DNA of 64,000 bases, taken from NCBI GenBank assembly GCA_021234155.1, contig JAJEKV010000038.1:12199785-12263784 (forward strand). The letters are read 5' to 3'. Below, piece by piece: positions 22,334-34,131 of the stretch. A model generated the notes under the pieces. The model ran no database searches. It had not been told where the DNA came from and worked only from the letters and a program-made list of their open reading frames with translations. The stretch is from Isoetes taiwanensis (Eukaryota > Streptophyta > Lycopodiopsida > Isoetales > Isoetaceae). The position numbers and the translations under genes are program-made. Within the stretch, counting starts at the first letter, position 1. Each line of letters starts with the position of its first letter.

Positions 22334-22813
22334 AATCATAGTTCAAAGTCATGTTTTGACAATCAATTCAAGGCAGAAAAGCAAGGATAGGAAAAGGAAA
22401 AGTGGTAGAAAGAATCTAAACCCTAGAGCATTTTGTTTCAGAAACAGAGCATTCTATTCAAGAGCAAAAGCAATGGTAGAAGCGAAATCCTACCTGGTAA
22501 ATTGGTTCTATACATCTGATCTTACCAGTTCCTCCCTCTGTTCTTACCTGCTAAGCGGAATCGATGGGCCAATTTCCTTTCCGTGATGTAGAAGGATGCT
22601 AGTGGCGCAACAGAAATACATGCCAGAAAAATTGGTCGACCCAACTTCTATTTTTGTGTGACTTTAAAATGTACATGGATTTTTAGAAATGTATTACATT
22701 TCTAATCTACTCAAATATTATTGATCTACTTCTGGTTACAACTAAACAAACATCAAAGATCGGGTATATTTCTTAACAAGTATGTTATTGTACATGTACA
22801 TACATTGTTTTCA
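22334..22813. other. Non-coding stretch
   Basis: No gene recognised between the repeat end and the LRR relic. A frame at 22356-22586 is basic at its start but has no motif. Confidence 0.4.
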
Positions 22814-23925
22814 TTAAGTTGTAAATATCAAATGCACATTAATCCTCAAGCTCTTTAATGGAGATCCACATAAACCAGCATTGGCGGCATAGCTAGATGC
22901 ATTGAAGTTAGCCAGAACACCAACTTGAGGTATTTTGCCACTCAATTTATTGCATGACAGGTCCAGAAAATTTAGCAAATTATTGAGGCCCTTGCAATCC
23001 TTGAGATATGCCCCGTGATCTTGTTGTATCTCAAATCAAGCCACACCAAGTTCCACAAAGCTGCTCGAGATCCTCCTTAATTGGACCAAAGAGGGAGTTA
23101 CTAGATGCATACAGTTCCTCCAGGCTAGAACGGAGCCTCATAGAGGGCGGAAATGAGCCTGTGAATCCATTCTTCCTGAAATCAATATATGTTAGTTCCG
23201 TCATTTTGTTGAATATATCAGGAATTGGACCTGAAAGCCCTGTGTATGATACCCACAAAACTTCCAGTGATTTTAGGCCTTTGAATGAGGTAGGGATTGT
23301 ACCAATTATGCCAGGATTGTTGTGGAGGGCCAAAATCTTCAGACTTGATATGTTACCTAACGTCTTTGGGCAATGGCCACATTAGATTGTTATGGATTTT
23401 GTTATGATATTTGGAGCTTTTATAAATCTCGGCGTTAAGGGAATGCTCCCCTTTAAAAATTTGGTTCGGACTTAAGGTCTCTAGATTCTTGACAACCCCA
23501 ATGTCGCGAGAATGGTCTTAGGAATAATTAGTTGGAACCTAGAGATAACTCTTGGAGATTTGTTAGGTTGCCTAATCCCCGGAATAGAGGCGGAAGCTTA
23601 ACCCTATATAAATTAAAATTTCAAAATTGGCAAGCTTGAAAAATCTGATGGAAAAACACTGCCAAGCCCACACAAATCTTCCCCATCGTGGAACTTGTAC
23701 AAGGCAGATCCAAGTGTTTGAGATTAGAAAGGCCAAAAAATTCATGCGGGGATGGGACCCTTGAGCTATGTATTGGATGCCAAAAATTCCTTAAGCCCTG
23801 AGGCGAACTAAAATGCGGAATCGTGCCGGAGAGAATGGGATTATCGAGAATGGGCAGTTTTACGAGCTTGGTAAGCTTGGAAAAGGAAGTGGGTATTGCA
23901 CCATTGAAAGCCCTTGAGCTTGCTA
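22814..23925 (-). pseudogene. LRR receptor-like gene, C-terminal ectodomain, decayed
   Basis: On the minus strand successive frames give plant-type leucine-rich repeats (LxxLxxLxLxxNxLxGxIP). They are 'FNGAIPTSFSKLTKLVKLPI' near 23900, 'LGNLTNLQELSLGSN' near 23560-23510, then at 23333-23031 'LHNNPGIIGTIPTSFKGL' and 'FTGSFPPSMRLRSSLEELYA'. The last repeat reads 'FLDLSCNKLSGKIPQVGVLA' and 'NAGLCGSPL' (about 22960-22840), the usual cap before the membrane segment of LRR receptor kinases. The frame ends at 22814-22816 without a membrane helix or kinase domain. At least three frameshifts and several stops separate the blocks. It is a relic of a receptor-like kinase or receptor-like protein gene. 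Confidence 0.85.
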
Positions 23926-24061
23926 TAAGACATGTTTGACTTTTTTCGTTTTGCGATTCGCGTCCGGATCGGTCTACTTTGCCGGTTGCCGGTTGCAACA
24001 TCTGCGATCTAGAATGCGAGACCGCTAGTTTATAGGGGAACAATGGGTTTGGGCGGTCACC

Positions 24062-24142
24062 GGCATATCCTAGGTATATTCCGGATATACCTAGGATATG
24101 CCCTAAACCCATAAGCAAGGGTTTTGGGCAACCCCCAGCCAA
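24062..24142 (+). repeat. Palindromic repeat family, copy 2
   Basis: 18-bp arms ggcatatcctaggtatat and its exact complement surround a 5-base loop (24062-24102). They are followed by 'aaacccataagcaaggg', 'ttgggcaaccc' and an A-run, the same order of parts as copies 1 and 3. Confidence 0.8.
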
Positions 24143-24483
24143 AAAAAGGGGAATTAATTTTTTTTCATATTTTTAGGCATCTAATTTTTAGTTTATCTAT
24201 CTCAAGCTTATACATGCAAGCGAATGAAAATTGTTATAGACAAGCATAATGGTAGTTGTTAGTTTATCTATCTCAAGCTTATAGATGCAAGCTAATGAAG
24301 AAAATTGTTATAGACAACTTGTTTGTAGTATGTGAGAAATGTGAGAAATCATAAATTAAATTCGATGGTCGAGCATCCAACTTTGGACTAATATTTGTCT
24401 TGTATGCTTTTAAATAGTAAGATTACCATCTTACCCCATATTATCTTTAATTTGTTCAAAAGAGCAAAGACGGAAATGGTAAG
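24143..24483. other. Non-coding stretch with short direct repeat
   Basis: 'agtttatctatctcaagctt' with 'ata(c/g)atgcaag' occurs at about 24190 and 24257, followed in both by 'gaaaattgttatagacaa'. No gene. Confidence 0.6.
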
Positions 24484-24741
24484 TTACATTTTTATTTGAA
24501 TGAAAAAGTCAGGCAAATGCAACATTCCATCACTGCAAAATACGCAATAGTGGTCTTTGTACATATCTTGCTCAACAATCTTTATCTCCAGCTTCTTAAA
24601 CAGAGGCAAGAAAGAATCATTATTCACCTCTATAATGCCACTTGATGCAATCTTCAAATTTAATTGCACATCAAAGCGCTCAAAAATCAATGGTAGATTA
24701 TTGATTACATCGTTGCCTTTGTTTGTTCTTTTCCGCACCAA
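24484..24741 (-). CDS. Hypothetical 85-residue frame, possibly an exon relic
   Basis: Not recognised. The minus-strand frame reads '...INNLPLIFERFDVQLNLKIA' and 'SFLPLFKKLEIKIVEQDMYK' and ends at a stop near 24484. It is open for a further 15 or so residues upstream of the first Met-like codon. Composition is mixed and protein-like, unlike the Phe/Ile-rich chance frames nearby. No splice acceptor, promoter or motif supports a gene model, so it may be a chance frame. Confidence 0.2.
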   Translation of the reverse strand: MVRKRTNKGNDVINNLPLIFERFDVQLNLKIASSGIIEVNNDSFLPLFKKLEIKIVEQDMYKDHYCVFCSDGMLHLPDFFIQIKM

Positions 24742-26289
24742 AGGAATTAATTCGGATCTTAAAGAAACAAAAGCATTGCGTTGTCAATAGAACACTCTGC
24801 ATCTCTTCCAACATGCATAGATTATTACTTCTATGGTCGCACCAAAGAATGACTATCTTGGAAGAATGAAGTCTCCATCAATATGACCTCAATATAGATC
24901 ATCTACGCTATAATTGATTTGCCCTAGCTAAAAATATGCAGGGGTGCAAAGATTATCTTTAAGCATTGTAGAAAAACAGAAAACAAAAGGTCCCTTCTAT
25001 AAGAAAATACCAGAAATTAAGAGCCGTATTTTTATTTTTTAGCACTATATATGTGGGCATGCATCCGTCTACCAAATGTTCACCATGTCGATCTACAAAA
25101 TAAAAACCCGATTCTCATTGGCACTGTATTATTTCCCCTTTTTTTTTTTTTTTTTCGGACACGCCTACGGGCATTTTTTTCTGTGATATTTTGTAAAGCC
25201 TTCGGGCATCTACTTACAAGCCATTCTTGGCATCTAATTTTGAATGAAATCAAATAGTTTTCTTCACAAACTTTTTCTTCAAACAGTTTTCTTTGCTTGC
25301 TGTGTTCAGTGACTTACTTGATTAAGCCATTCTCTATCCATTCTTATTCTCTTTTGTTCGCGCATCGATTCCGTTTCAGGAGCAGCATCAATGACATAAG
25401 TCATTGTTGCCTGCATAATCGGCGTGGAGTGAAATGGAGTTTTTTTTTTTTTTCCTTTTTAGAGGATTAAGAGTAGATGCATACGATTTACTAGTAATGG
25501 TGCCCAACGTTCTTTGGGCATAAGTTGAGAGTCTTAAATGTTTTGGTGCATAATCGCGAAAAATCGGGCCCAAAATATGCTGCTTTATAGTTCTTATTTT
25601 TGTAATTGTTGTGTGCATAGTCATGTCTAGACATTAACGTAAATAAGAAGATATTGATCTAGTGGGTAAAAACACTACAACATGACCAAGACATATAAGA
25701 AATGGAAAAGCTTGGAGAAACAAAGTGAATGAGAGAGTAGAGCCTTGCTGCTTTATAAGATACTAACAAACAATATAGAATTAGAAAGATTAGGTTGCTA
25801 TTTAATTTAATACGGGGATACAACATAGGTATTTTTGTAAGAGGTATTTTCGAGTGAGTGAGTAGAGCCAATTTTTGTACATATAACTGCGTTTGTCTTG
25901 TTAGATATAAAAGGTCTTGTTTTGTACACATAAGGTTGTCCATCTAAAAAGTACATTAAGATGCTAAAACTCGAAAAGAACTTTGTAATTCTATTGATCC
26001 AATTTAATTTAAACCGGTCATCTTTTGTCATGGTCGGTGCAAAGTAAGTTCTGCAACAAAAATTAATATATCATCTTTTTTTGTCATGGTCAAACTTGTG
26101 CATGGTCAAACTTGCTTTCATATATACCAAAAAGCCTGTTGGGAAGAAGCTCGCTTCAAAAAACATACGAAGGAGAACAAAACAAATTCACCAATGAAAC
26201 ATAACTTCTCTTGCTTGTTGGTTTGGGCATAATTAATCTGCATATTTTCCATTACGCTCACTATATTTGAAAGTAAAAATGATACAATG
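24742..26289. other. Non-coding stretch
   Basis: Contains T-runs near 25140 and 25440. Overlapping minus-strand frames at 25388-26031 are AT-driven. No gene recognised. Confidence 0.4.
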
Positions 26290-26422
26290 TTTTCTTTATC
26301 TTTCCATCAAACCCTACAAAGTGAACATGGGATGAGCTGCACATATTACCGGTATGTTTTCTTATCTTTCCATCAAACCCTACAACGTGAACATGGGATG
26401 AGCTGCACATATTACCGGTTGC
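26290..26422. repeat. Tandem duplication, two units of 66 bp
   Basis: 'atctttccatcaaaccctac' begins at 26298 and again at 26364; both units end with 'gagctgcacatattaccggt'. Only a few differences separate them. Confidence 0.9.
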
Positions 26423-27504
26423 TTCGTGTGACTTGATTACTTGGCTCTCTCATGCCGCTACCAGACTACCAGAACATGTTAGTCCCCACACTAATGCATG
26501 GGCATCTGGAGATACACTAATAATGCATGTCTAGTGCTAAATTATTGCATCCAAGTTCAACAAATCCTGAAAGCATTGCAGTTCATGTCAAAGGCACATC
26601 ATATCCAAATAGATCTTGTGCTTCTATAATTGAATAGGTTAGACTAAATTAGACTCTCGAAGATATTGACAGACAGCATTTACCTTCTTCTTCAACGATT
26701 TCAAGATAGAACACATCTTGAGTTCTTATGTTTTTAAGCAACCCATTGGCATGCATTGATCTCCTTCGCTGGAGCCAAGCGGAAAAGCCTTTCATCACGG
26801 GTAGTAAAACATATGCGTTAAAGAATGCTTATCAATCTCTTACGCTCAAAGCTAAGAGGAAATTTAGAAAAATTCTTACAATGGCATTGCTAAGAGTGAT
26901 TGATTGATTCAAGCTCAAAAGTGACCAGTCAATCTTGAAAGGGCAAGTCTTATTCTTTCTCTATTGCTCCTTACAACTTTAGCTCATTGTTATCGGATCA
27001 CCATCACTTTCATCTTTTCTTTAGTAAGAATTTGCTAGAAATTGTGCTTGACCGAACCTTTCACCCCGCAATTTGCAGCAATTTCAATTGCGACATCATC
27101 ACACTTGCATTGGCGGAAGACACTTTTAATATCACATTAGCACCATCGAAATATAGTAAAATACTCCTTTAACCTTTGTTGCAATCGTAGTTGAGAAGCT
27201 AAAGCATTTTCAAAATCCATGAACGGGATGCCTAAAACCAAAATTCATACAATGGCAGAGTATAATTGTTTTGCAAATATCAAGCATGATGAGTCAAGAT
27301 CAATACCACTTAGGGCTAAATTAAAAGCAAACTATGCATCTTACCGATAGCAAAGTCTCTTAGCAAAGAATTGTGCAAGATTAGTCATAATAGATGTATC
27401 ATGCAGTTAAATATGGTCTCTTGTAGAAGCGGTCACCATCGGCGTAAGGCCAAGCTGGATTGTTCCACCTGGGAAGCGTTACGGAGGAAACACCGTATTG
27501 ACTA
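26423..27504. other. Non-coding stretch
   Basis: No gene recognised. A frame at 26987-27172 has no motif or splice support. Confidence 0.4.
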
Positions 27505-28037
27505 TTTGTAAATGTATCAATGCATGCACATCAAATTTTTACTTGCCTTCAAAATAGATTTTTTATCGAAGAAACCGCAAAATTATTGCAAGACTAACAC
27601 GGAGAGCTCTATATCCGATTCCACTTGGAAATTCGACTTCATTAAGCCTTCTTGAATGAAGGCATATTATGCCTTTAGTCAAATCCTTGGTTTGAAACCC
27701 AATGGAAAAAAGCGAAAGGACTTTGGCGATTCTTGACTCCAGTTCAAAGCCCCTATAATCGGAGGAACCTTTGTTTGATTGCTGGAAAATGTATTAATGC
27801 ATGCATATCCAAATTTCTACTTGCCTTGAGAATAGATTTTTATCAAAAGAAACCTTAAAAAATATTGCAAGACTACCTGGAGAGCTCTATATCGAGTTTC
27901 AAGTGAAAATCCGACTTAGTTAAGCCTTCTTGAATGAAGGCGTATTTGCCCTTTCGGTTCAAATCCTTAGTTTCGAAACCCTACTGAAAAAACAAAAAGG
28001 AGCTTTGGCGACTCTTGACTCCAGTTCGAAGCCCCTA
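27505..28037. repeat. Direct duplication, two units of about 255 bp
   Basis: Units at about 27505-27757 and 27782-28037 share 'aatgtat(c/t)aatgcatgca' near the start, 'ggagagctctatat' in the middle, 'aagccttcttgaatgaaggc' and 'cttgactccagttc(a/g)aagc' at the end. Divergence is roughly 15 percent with small indels. The central 'gccttcttgaatgaaggc' is a short inverted repeat kept in both. Confidence 0.9.
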
Positions 28038-28130
28038 CTCCATGCATCTAACTTGGGTTAGCGAGGTACCGAAGCAGTACCGGCTTAACAGGATGACCTA
28101 ACATTTACGACACGGCGGGGTTTTTAGAAG

Positions 28131-28215
28131 TTTTGGCATATTCTGGGTATATGCTAGCATATACCACGAATATGCCAAAAACCCACATAAACAAGGGATT
28201 GCCCCCCTAGGGGCA
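28131..28215 (+). repeat. Palindromic repeat family, copy 3
   Basis: Arms TTTTGGCATATTC and GAATATGCCAAAA enclose an inner 'gggtatatgctagcatatacc' palindrome (28131-28180). This is followed by 'acccacataaacaaggg', a short hairpin (ttgccccc/aggggcaa) and 'cccaaaaa'. It is inverted relative to copy 4 at 31412-31502, and an RTE LINE lies between them. Confidence 0.85.
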
Positions 28216-29004
28216 ACCCAAAAAAAATCTCAAGAAGTACAAAGACGAAGAAATATGTGGTTATTGAATCATCTACAGTTTGAAATTATTGTTCCCAATG
28301 AAACAATACTATATTATTGGAAAGTACTTTATGAAATTTTAGGGCTAAACTCAAACAAAATTTAGTTCCCTACAAGTGGCAAAATTATGTCCCTACACTT
28401 GGTCAATATAGAGCCTGGCCACAACCCTAAAAATTTAAGATTATTCCATGCTTTAAATGGCCACCCCAATGGGTTTTTAGTGCAGATAGTATTTTGAAAT
28501 GGCCACGCCCTATGGTTGTGAAGATTTGGCAAATATTAAATTGGCCACTTATGGAATGAATTTGATAAGTTGATGTTTTAAATTGGCCACCACCCTTTGC
28601 TCATGGCGAGAATGCATCCTACTCGGATGTGGCCGACTATTTTTTGAAAAATGTGATTGTGTGGCCAACTGGCCCGCCGGGGCCACTAAAAAAACACCCT
28701 GCCTCTCGCACATGTATAGGTGGGCACACACAAAGTAGAGATGAGGAATCGGTTCGGATCATAACCCCTCTTCGTAACAGTAGATTGGCAACCGATACAG
28801 CTCTAGTGCACGCCATTCCCAGGGTGCCTCAGCTTCATCATCTGGATTATGATAAAGTAGAGGATTATACCTAGCTTCTTTTCAGATGATCCTCACATTG
28901 TAGCAGCAATCTATCAAGCTTGTTAGTGTCCTTTTGACTGTAGTAGAGGAAAGTTTTGGGAGAATAAGCACACGTATACCATTGCATACATCTAGCTTCC
29001 CTTC
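28216..29004. other. Left flank of the RTE LINE, no clear gene
   Basis: A phrase 'aaattggccac'/'aaatggccac' recurs at about 28455, 28497, 28533 and 28577, giving a loose tandem pattern with about 40-bp spacing. A plus-strand frame at 28629-28874 could be decayed endonuclease or linker of the LINE, but no catalytic motif is visible. Confidence 0.4.
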
Positions 29005-30566
29005 AAACAAATGGTTTGATGATGAGTGTAAAGCTCTTAAGTGACAGCTCAGATTAGTAGTTGATCCCATTTTATGTCTTCAGGCAAAGACAATTAGACA
29101 ATAGCTTTCATCAGAGGCAAGATGGCGTATTACATTGCAGAATACCAACATGAAATCCTTTACATTCATGACTGCCACCCAGGTCATTTTGGAGTAGAGT
29201 AGTACATAAGCCTATGCAACGTCTTGACAACATGTGTCGTACTTCATGCAGCTCTATGATCCTAACATGATCTAAAACATTGTGCCAGCACAAACCGGTG
29301 CAGCACAAGGCTGATATCACCCACAACTCGCTATGTCTTGCAAATGGGAAAACAGATGGCATAATGACAGAGCTATTGGAGTGGGCTGGAGCTTAGATTG
29401 TCCCTATCTTGACTAGTTTGTTTAATAGGTCCCTACATGAAGACTTCCCCATACAATGGATTGCCAGCAAAGTAGTTACTATATATAAAGCAAGGGCTCG
29501 ACATCATCCTGCCGATTATAGTAATAATTATAGTCATTTTTTTGTTGGCAAAACTGCTCACCAGCATCCCTGAATGACAACTGGCATCATGGGCAAAGGA
29601 GACATGGGTACACTGACTTGGACAAGCTAATTTTACGCCCAAACCTTCGACCGTTGATCATATTTCACATTGTGCATTTACTAGTGTACAACAGAAATTA
29701 AAAATAGGTCTTATACTACTGGTTCATGGAATTTGCAAAGACTTTCGTCACCATACTTAGGAAGAAGATGTGGGAGAAATATTTGCAACTGGGTGTTCTA
29801 CAGGAGCTACGAAATCAAAGGGGCAGCTCATATAGTTTTAGCCGTACAATCTAAGTGAGTGACTCAAAAGGGATTTTCTTCAGGCTTGAACCATATATAT
29901 ACTCGTATTGGGTTTTTATTTTAGTGACTCTAGCACAATATGTGGCTGAAATGGGTCCATTTTTGTAGATTTTGTATGAAAGTGTCATGGCTCGAATGCC
30001 CTGGGCCACTCTATCGACAAGAGTCTTGGACTGCAATAAGGGTCTCCAATGTCCCCCATGGACTGTATATGGATTAGCTAAAAGAATGGCTTGCCTTGCA
30101 TGGAGGGGAGGGGCTTGTCTGGCATCATTAGACAATTGATATATGCATATGATGCTGACCTATTTCTTGTAGACGACATAAGCATCCTTGCTTCACTTAT
30201 CAAGGTCAAAAAGTAGAAGTGGTGCAAACATACAAGTATCTTGGAGTAGAGTTCACTACCACTATATACTGGGACACTTGCATCCAACGAAGAGTAAGGA
30301 CAGATTGCAAGGCGCTCTATGTCATGAAGAACAATTGTCACATGGCAAAGTTCTAGCAACCACACTTGTCCATAATTTTGGTGGAACCAATTTATTCCTA
30401 TAGAGTGGAATTGTGGAGGACAGTGATTCCTTGCTCCTTAAAAAGTCTTTTTGGAACTTTTGACATGAAGTCCATGGTCTTGCACCCACTTCTCCTCTCT
30501 TTGGAGCAACATATACTCTATTGCCAAAAGAGGAATTTACCTTTATGCTTATTACATGTGAATTAG
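29005..30566 (+). mobile_element. RTE-like LINE, reverse transcriptase region, dead
   Basis: Blocks in several plus-strand frames match the linker and RT of RTE-type non-LTR elements: KWFDDECKALK (about 29010), 'NGKTDGIMTELLEWAGA' (29344-29395), 'IVPILTSLFNRSLHEDFP' and 'VVTIYKARARHHPADYSN' (29396-29552), 'FAKTFVTILRKKMWEKYLQL' (29728-29790). The catalytic YADD is replaced by YDAD at 30148-30159. After it come 'QTYKYLGVEFTTTIYWDTCI' (from about 30224) and 'LVEPIYSYRVELWRT'. Frameshifts and stops occur between blocks, and no intact endonuclease was seen. The element lies between inverted palindromic repeats at 28131 and 31502. Confidence 0.85.
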
Positions 30567-31411
30567 CAAACGTCATGTGAACCAAGTGTTATTGTCTACA
30601 AGCATAGAAATGGATTGTCTCACAAAAATGTAAATCACATTTGCCAAGGCAAATATAAATAAATGTACATTAATTTACATAAACCTAGTGTATTTTCTTA
30701 CATCATTATGAAAAAAATATTGGACATCCTTTCATGCTTCTACCCGTGTATAGGTCTAGAGTAATGAAGATCACAATTACTTGAAGTAGTACCTCGGCAC
30801 GTGCTTCCTTGATAAGGTTTGGGATGCTAGTGCTTTGAAAAAGGTCAAAACAACACACTACAAAAGCCAGATTAATTCCACACTTGCCCATGGCCCGCAC
30901 TAGTACCTATTATTACATTGCCGAACCAAGATGCATAAAACATTGCATCCATCCGTACAGGTGCTTGGTGTTTGTAGCTATTCGAGCACGATATATTGAC
31001 ATGATTACACCCAATCAAATGCTACATTTGGTTTTTCCATTGATGTAAGTCTACAACCTTGTGCGTCCAATTCACTTAATACTTTATATATACTTGTAGG
31101 TCATTGACTTCATGATGTTTTCTTACAAAATCCTTGTCTAGTTCTGAAGTGCCTTTCCTTTTGGAAGGTGAAGGTGGATTATTCTGGAAGTGCCTTTCTA
31201 TTTGGAAGGTGAAGGTGGACTATATGAATATGCCGAAAGATGCCTACGAGAAAATGGTCACATAGTCATAGTTGTTGCAGAAGGAGTAAGTTAGGATGTA
31301 ACTATGAAAAGTCTGAGCACATACAATATTGTGTTTGATGCTTCTAGAAATAAATTACTTATGGATTGGCTACCTTAGTAATTGAGTCAACTCTTCCCCT
31401 TACCCATTTTT
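30567..31411. other. Right flank of the RTE LINE
   Basis: No gene recognised. A 27-base phrase 'aagtgcctttc(c/t)(t/a)' 'ttggaaggtgaaggtgga' is duplicated at about 31147 and 31190. Confidence 0.5.
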
Positions 31412-31502
31412 GGGTTGCTCCTAAGGGAGCAAACTCTCGTTCAAGTGTGTTTGTGGCATATTCTAGGTATAAGCCAGTATATGCCTAGAATATGCCACAA
31501 AC
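31412..31502 (-). repeat. Palindromic repeat family, copy 4 (inverted)
   Basis: In reverse order relative to the other copies: 'tttttgggttgctcctaagg' with a short hairpin, then arms gtttgtggcatattctaggtata and its near-complement (31449-31502). Confidence 0.8.
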
Positions 31503-31820
31503 TGCTCCAAAACCATTGTTGGCTGTAAACTGTCGGTCGATTGTGTTGAATAGCAGCAACTCTGGAAACTGGCTAACCGGTGCTCCTTCCTCAAAGGAGG
31601 TAATGATATGAAATGATCAGCTCGGCTCCTACAGCGAGATGTATAAATCCAATTTCTAGATCTTCAACTCTTTTATTTTGCCTTCATCCACTTTATATCT
31701 AGCAATTATACCACCAGAATCTGGTCGCACTTTGAAGGGGAGTTACTTCACCAGCTCAACTGAAAACCTTTTGATTTTTCCAAGTATTATTTATACAAGA
31801 TAATGCAACTGGAATAGCAG

Positions 31821-33311
31821 CCTTGAACAGGCCATATGAGAATAATGTGCTCACAGTTTCAATGGTAAGCAGCTATCAACAGACCAATTCATTAATGTAG
31901 TTAACCACGTGAATGTCATGGTCTGAATTCCATCTTACTATGTTTTGTCTAACAACGATTTGGCTGGTTAAATCCTGCATGGTCCTTCTAGATATTTACA
32001 GATTTTTCAGCTGCACAGTCAGTTTGTTTGTTGTTGTTGTTTCTCTTTTCTGTTGGTTAAGCATCAACGAAGGACATTGCTGGATTGTTTTTCGGCTAAA
32101 AGTATGGTCTCTATATACTTATTATCTTCCAAAAGATTGTTAGTACTATGAACGTTTTCTGTTAAAATCATCTGCTAATGATATGTTAAAATCATTTTTT
32201 GTTAAAATATTTTTTACCGATGAAGGTCGAAAATATGGTAGATAACTAGTGGAAGTTATGTACTGTAGTTTATCCTTTATTTTTTCACAAATATGCTGGC
32301 AACCATTTACTTGGCTTTTTTTTCTTGTCGAGTAGGCTCCTGGAGATGCTTTCTGCACAGGTATCGATTTCTCATGCATTGATTGTTGGGAGAGACAAGG
32401 TACAAACCCATGGCATCAGCTTCTTTAGTAGTGATATGGACATGCAAATTAACAATAGTTATGACTTCTTGCAGAATCCCGTTCAAGAGCATATGACCTC
32501 TTTACCATGCAGTATCTGTTCGCTTATATTCTTAGTTCAAATAAAAAGCCCCATGTAAGCCTTGTAGGTTCCGGCTGTTTGGAATTACATTTAACAAGAT
32601 TGGTTTATGCAGGTTGCCTTAATGGATGGATTGATTTATAATGGGGGTAGCTTCTCACTTCACAACTCTTTTAGAGTTGTAATGGAGAAATGTGTATGCC
32701 TTCTAATGTTGTTCCGCCTTCAATTTTCTGCACTTGTTTTTCTTCTTATTCCATTTGTTCGTAGTTAAAATTGTTGTGGGGACACATTCTCTCTCATGCT
32801 TGTTGAAGAAACAAAGATTTTGATATTGTGGCTCATGTCCTTGTATGATTGCCTCCATATTGCTAACTTGAAGACCAATATTATCCTTTAATAACTAATG
32901 AGGAAATTTTGATTCGCAGTTCTTTGCTATCCCTACTGTTGCTGGAGGTTTCCATCCAGATGCAAGAGCTTCATACTTGCTTTCTGGCCTTCCTGGTTTC
33001 ATTGGCGGGTTTGCTGCCTTTCTGGTTTCATTGGTGAGTTTGCCTTGGCTAGGCTGTGTCATTCTGCTGCGTCCTACAGTTCGACCACTGAGAGGCAAAA
33101 GGGGGAAGACGAATGAAAATCTAGGTATGCTTCTACCCATGGTATTTAATCCAACTGGTTGTACTTTTAGAGGGCATCATCTCTGGAGCAATGCAAATTG
33201 GGATCTCTTGACCTTGGCGAGTTTATAATCGCTGCAAAAATTGAAGCAGAGCTGGTTAAGCTTTCAGATGGAACGAGCGGACATGCTCGCCGTGTGCAGA
33301 GAGGCGCCTAA
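31821..33311 (+). pseudogene. 3-hydroxyisobutyryl-CoA-hydrolase-like gene copy (crotonase family), probably non-functional
   Basis: Exons chain in phase with GT-AG ends: 32336-32399 (APGDAFCTGIDFSC...), 32475-32554 (SRAYDLFTMQYLFAYILS, ending NKKPH), 32613-32693 (VALMDGLIYNGGSFSLHNSF, ending RVVMEKC) and 32920-33033 (FFAIPTVAGGFHPDARASYL, then LSGLPGF). These match the plant CHY/HIBCH family, whose members act on valine-catabolism thioesters or serve as mitoribosomal protein mS47. A likely earlier exon at 31821-31864 reads LNRPYENNVLTVSM (family motif LNRP). The exon expected between 31864 and 32336 is not found. The family's MPE glutamate is Thr here (AIPT), the GGGxG oxyanion loop reads NGGSF, and FCAGGD is FCTGID, so catalysis is unlikely. 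After 33033 homology fades; 33171-33311 is open but unassigned. Retained introns show a genomic duplicate, not a retrocopy. Confidence 0.7.
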
Positions 33312-33920
33312 GTGTAAACAACAATTTGACGGCTTTCTACACTGCAACTTTTGCCCACAGGGCGGCCTTTCTTTGTAGGAGCAGAGCAGTTTTGGAGAGC
33401 CATGCTTTAAAAGAATTATTAGAACTCCTGTCTGTGATGACGAAAAAGACTCTGGCAAAGGCTTCAGAATCTTGAGAATCAACTAGACCTCTGTTCTAGG
33501 GCATCCGAATCAGGCTTATCGGCCTTAGAAATCATAGCACAATGGCTCTATGTGTAACGCTTCTTTTATATCTCTCTGCTCTATTAAACTTATCCTTATG
33601 CTTCTGCAATACTTGTTCCATGCCGAGCACCAAAGATTTCTTCAGGCCAATTCCCATAAATCATGGTATCAAGTATTCTATTGTTTTGAAGCAGCAATTT
33701 TGATTGATTATGAAAACATGACTTCGAAGTGGGTGAAAGCATGTTGTAGTGGAACAAAAACGTGCATTTTAGCACCACATTTTTGGGTGCTAAGTGTGGT
33801 GGGAACTACCGAATTTGTAGTGGGAGAGGCAGTTATTTTTTCAAATATACACATGATTACTTATTCAAAATTTTGTCCTTTCAGTCTTATTCAGTCTTAT
33901 TCAGCAATGTACACGATCAT
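33312..33920. other. Non-coding stretch
   Basis: No gene recognised. A frame at 33550-33939 is hydrophobic and mixed but has no motif. Confidence 0.4.
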
Positions 33921-34110
33921 TTTCCCTCAAAAACTCTGATCATGCTCCCTTAATCCGGCAAGACCATTTCTGATTCTGAATTTTCATTTTCCCTCAAAAA
34001 CTCGATCACTCCCTTAAACGGCAAGACCATTTTTTGATTCTGAATTTTCATTTTCCCTCAAAAACTCGATCACGCTCCCCTTAATCCGCAAGACCATTTC
34101 TGATTCTCTC
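33921..34110. repeat. Three tandem units of about 65 bp
   Basis: 'tttccctcaaaaactc' starts at 33921, 33988 and 34052; each unit continues with 'gatca', 'ctcccttaa' and 'ggcaagaccatttt(t)tgattctg'. The third unit runs into the frame starting at 34132. Confidence 0.9.
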
Positions 34111-34131
34111 GGCAAGAAGATCGATCGCGAA

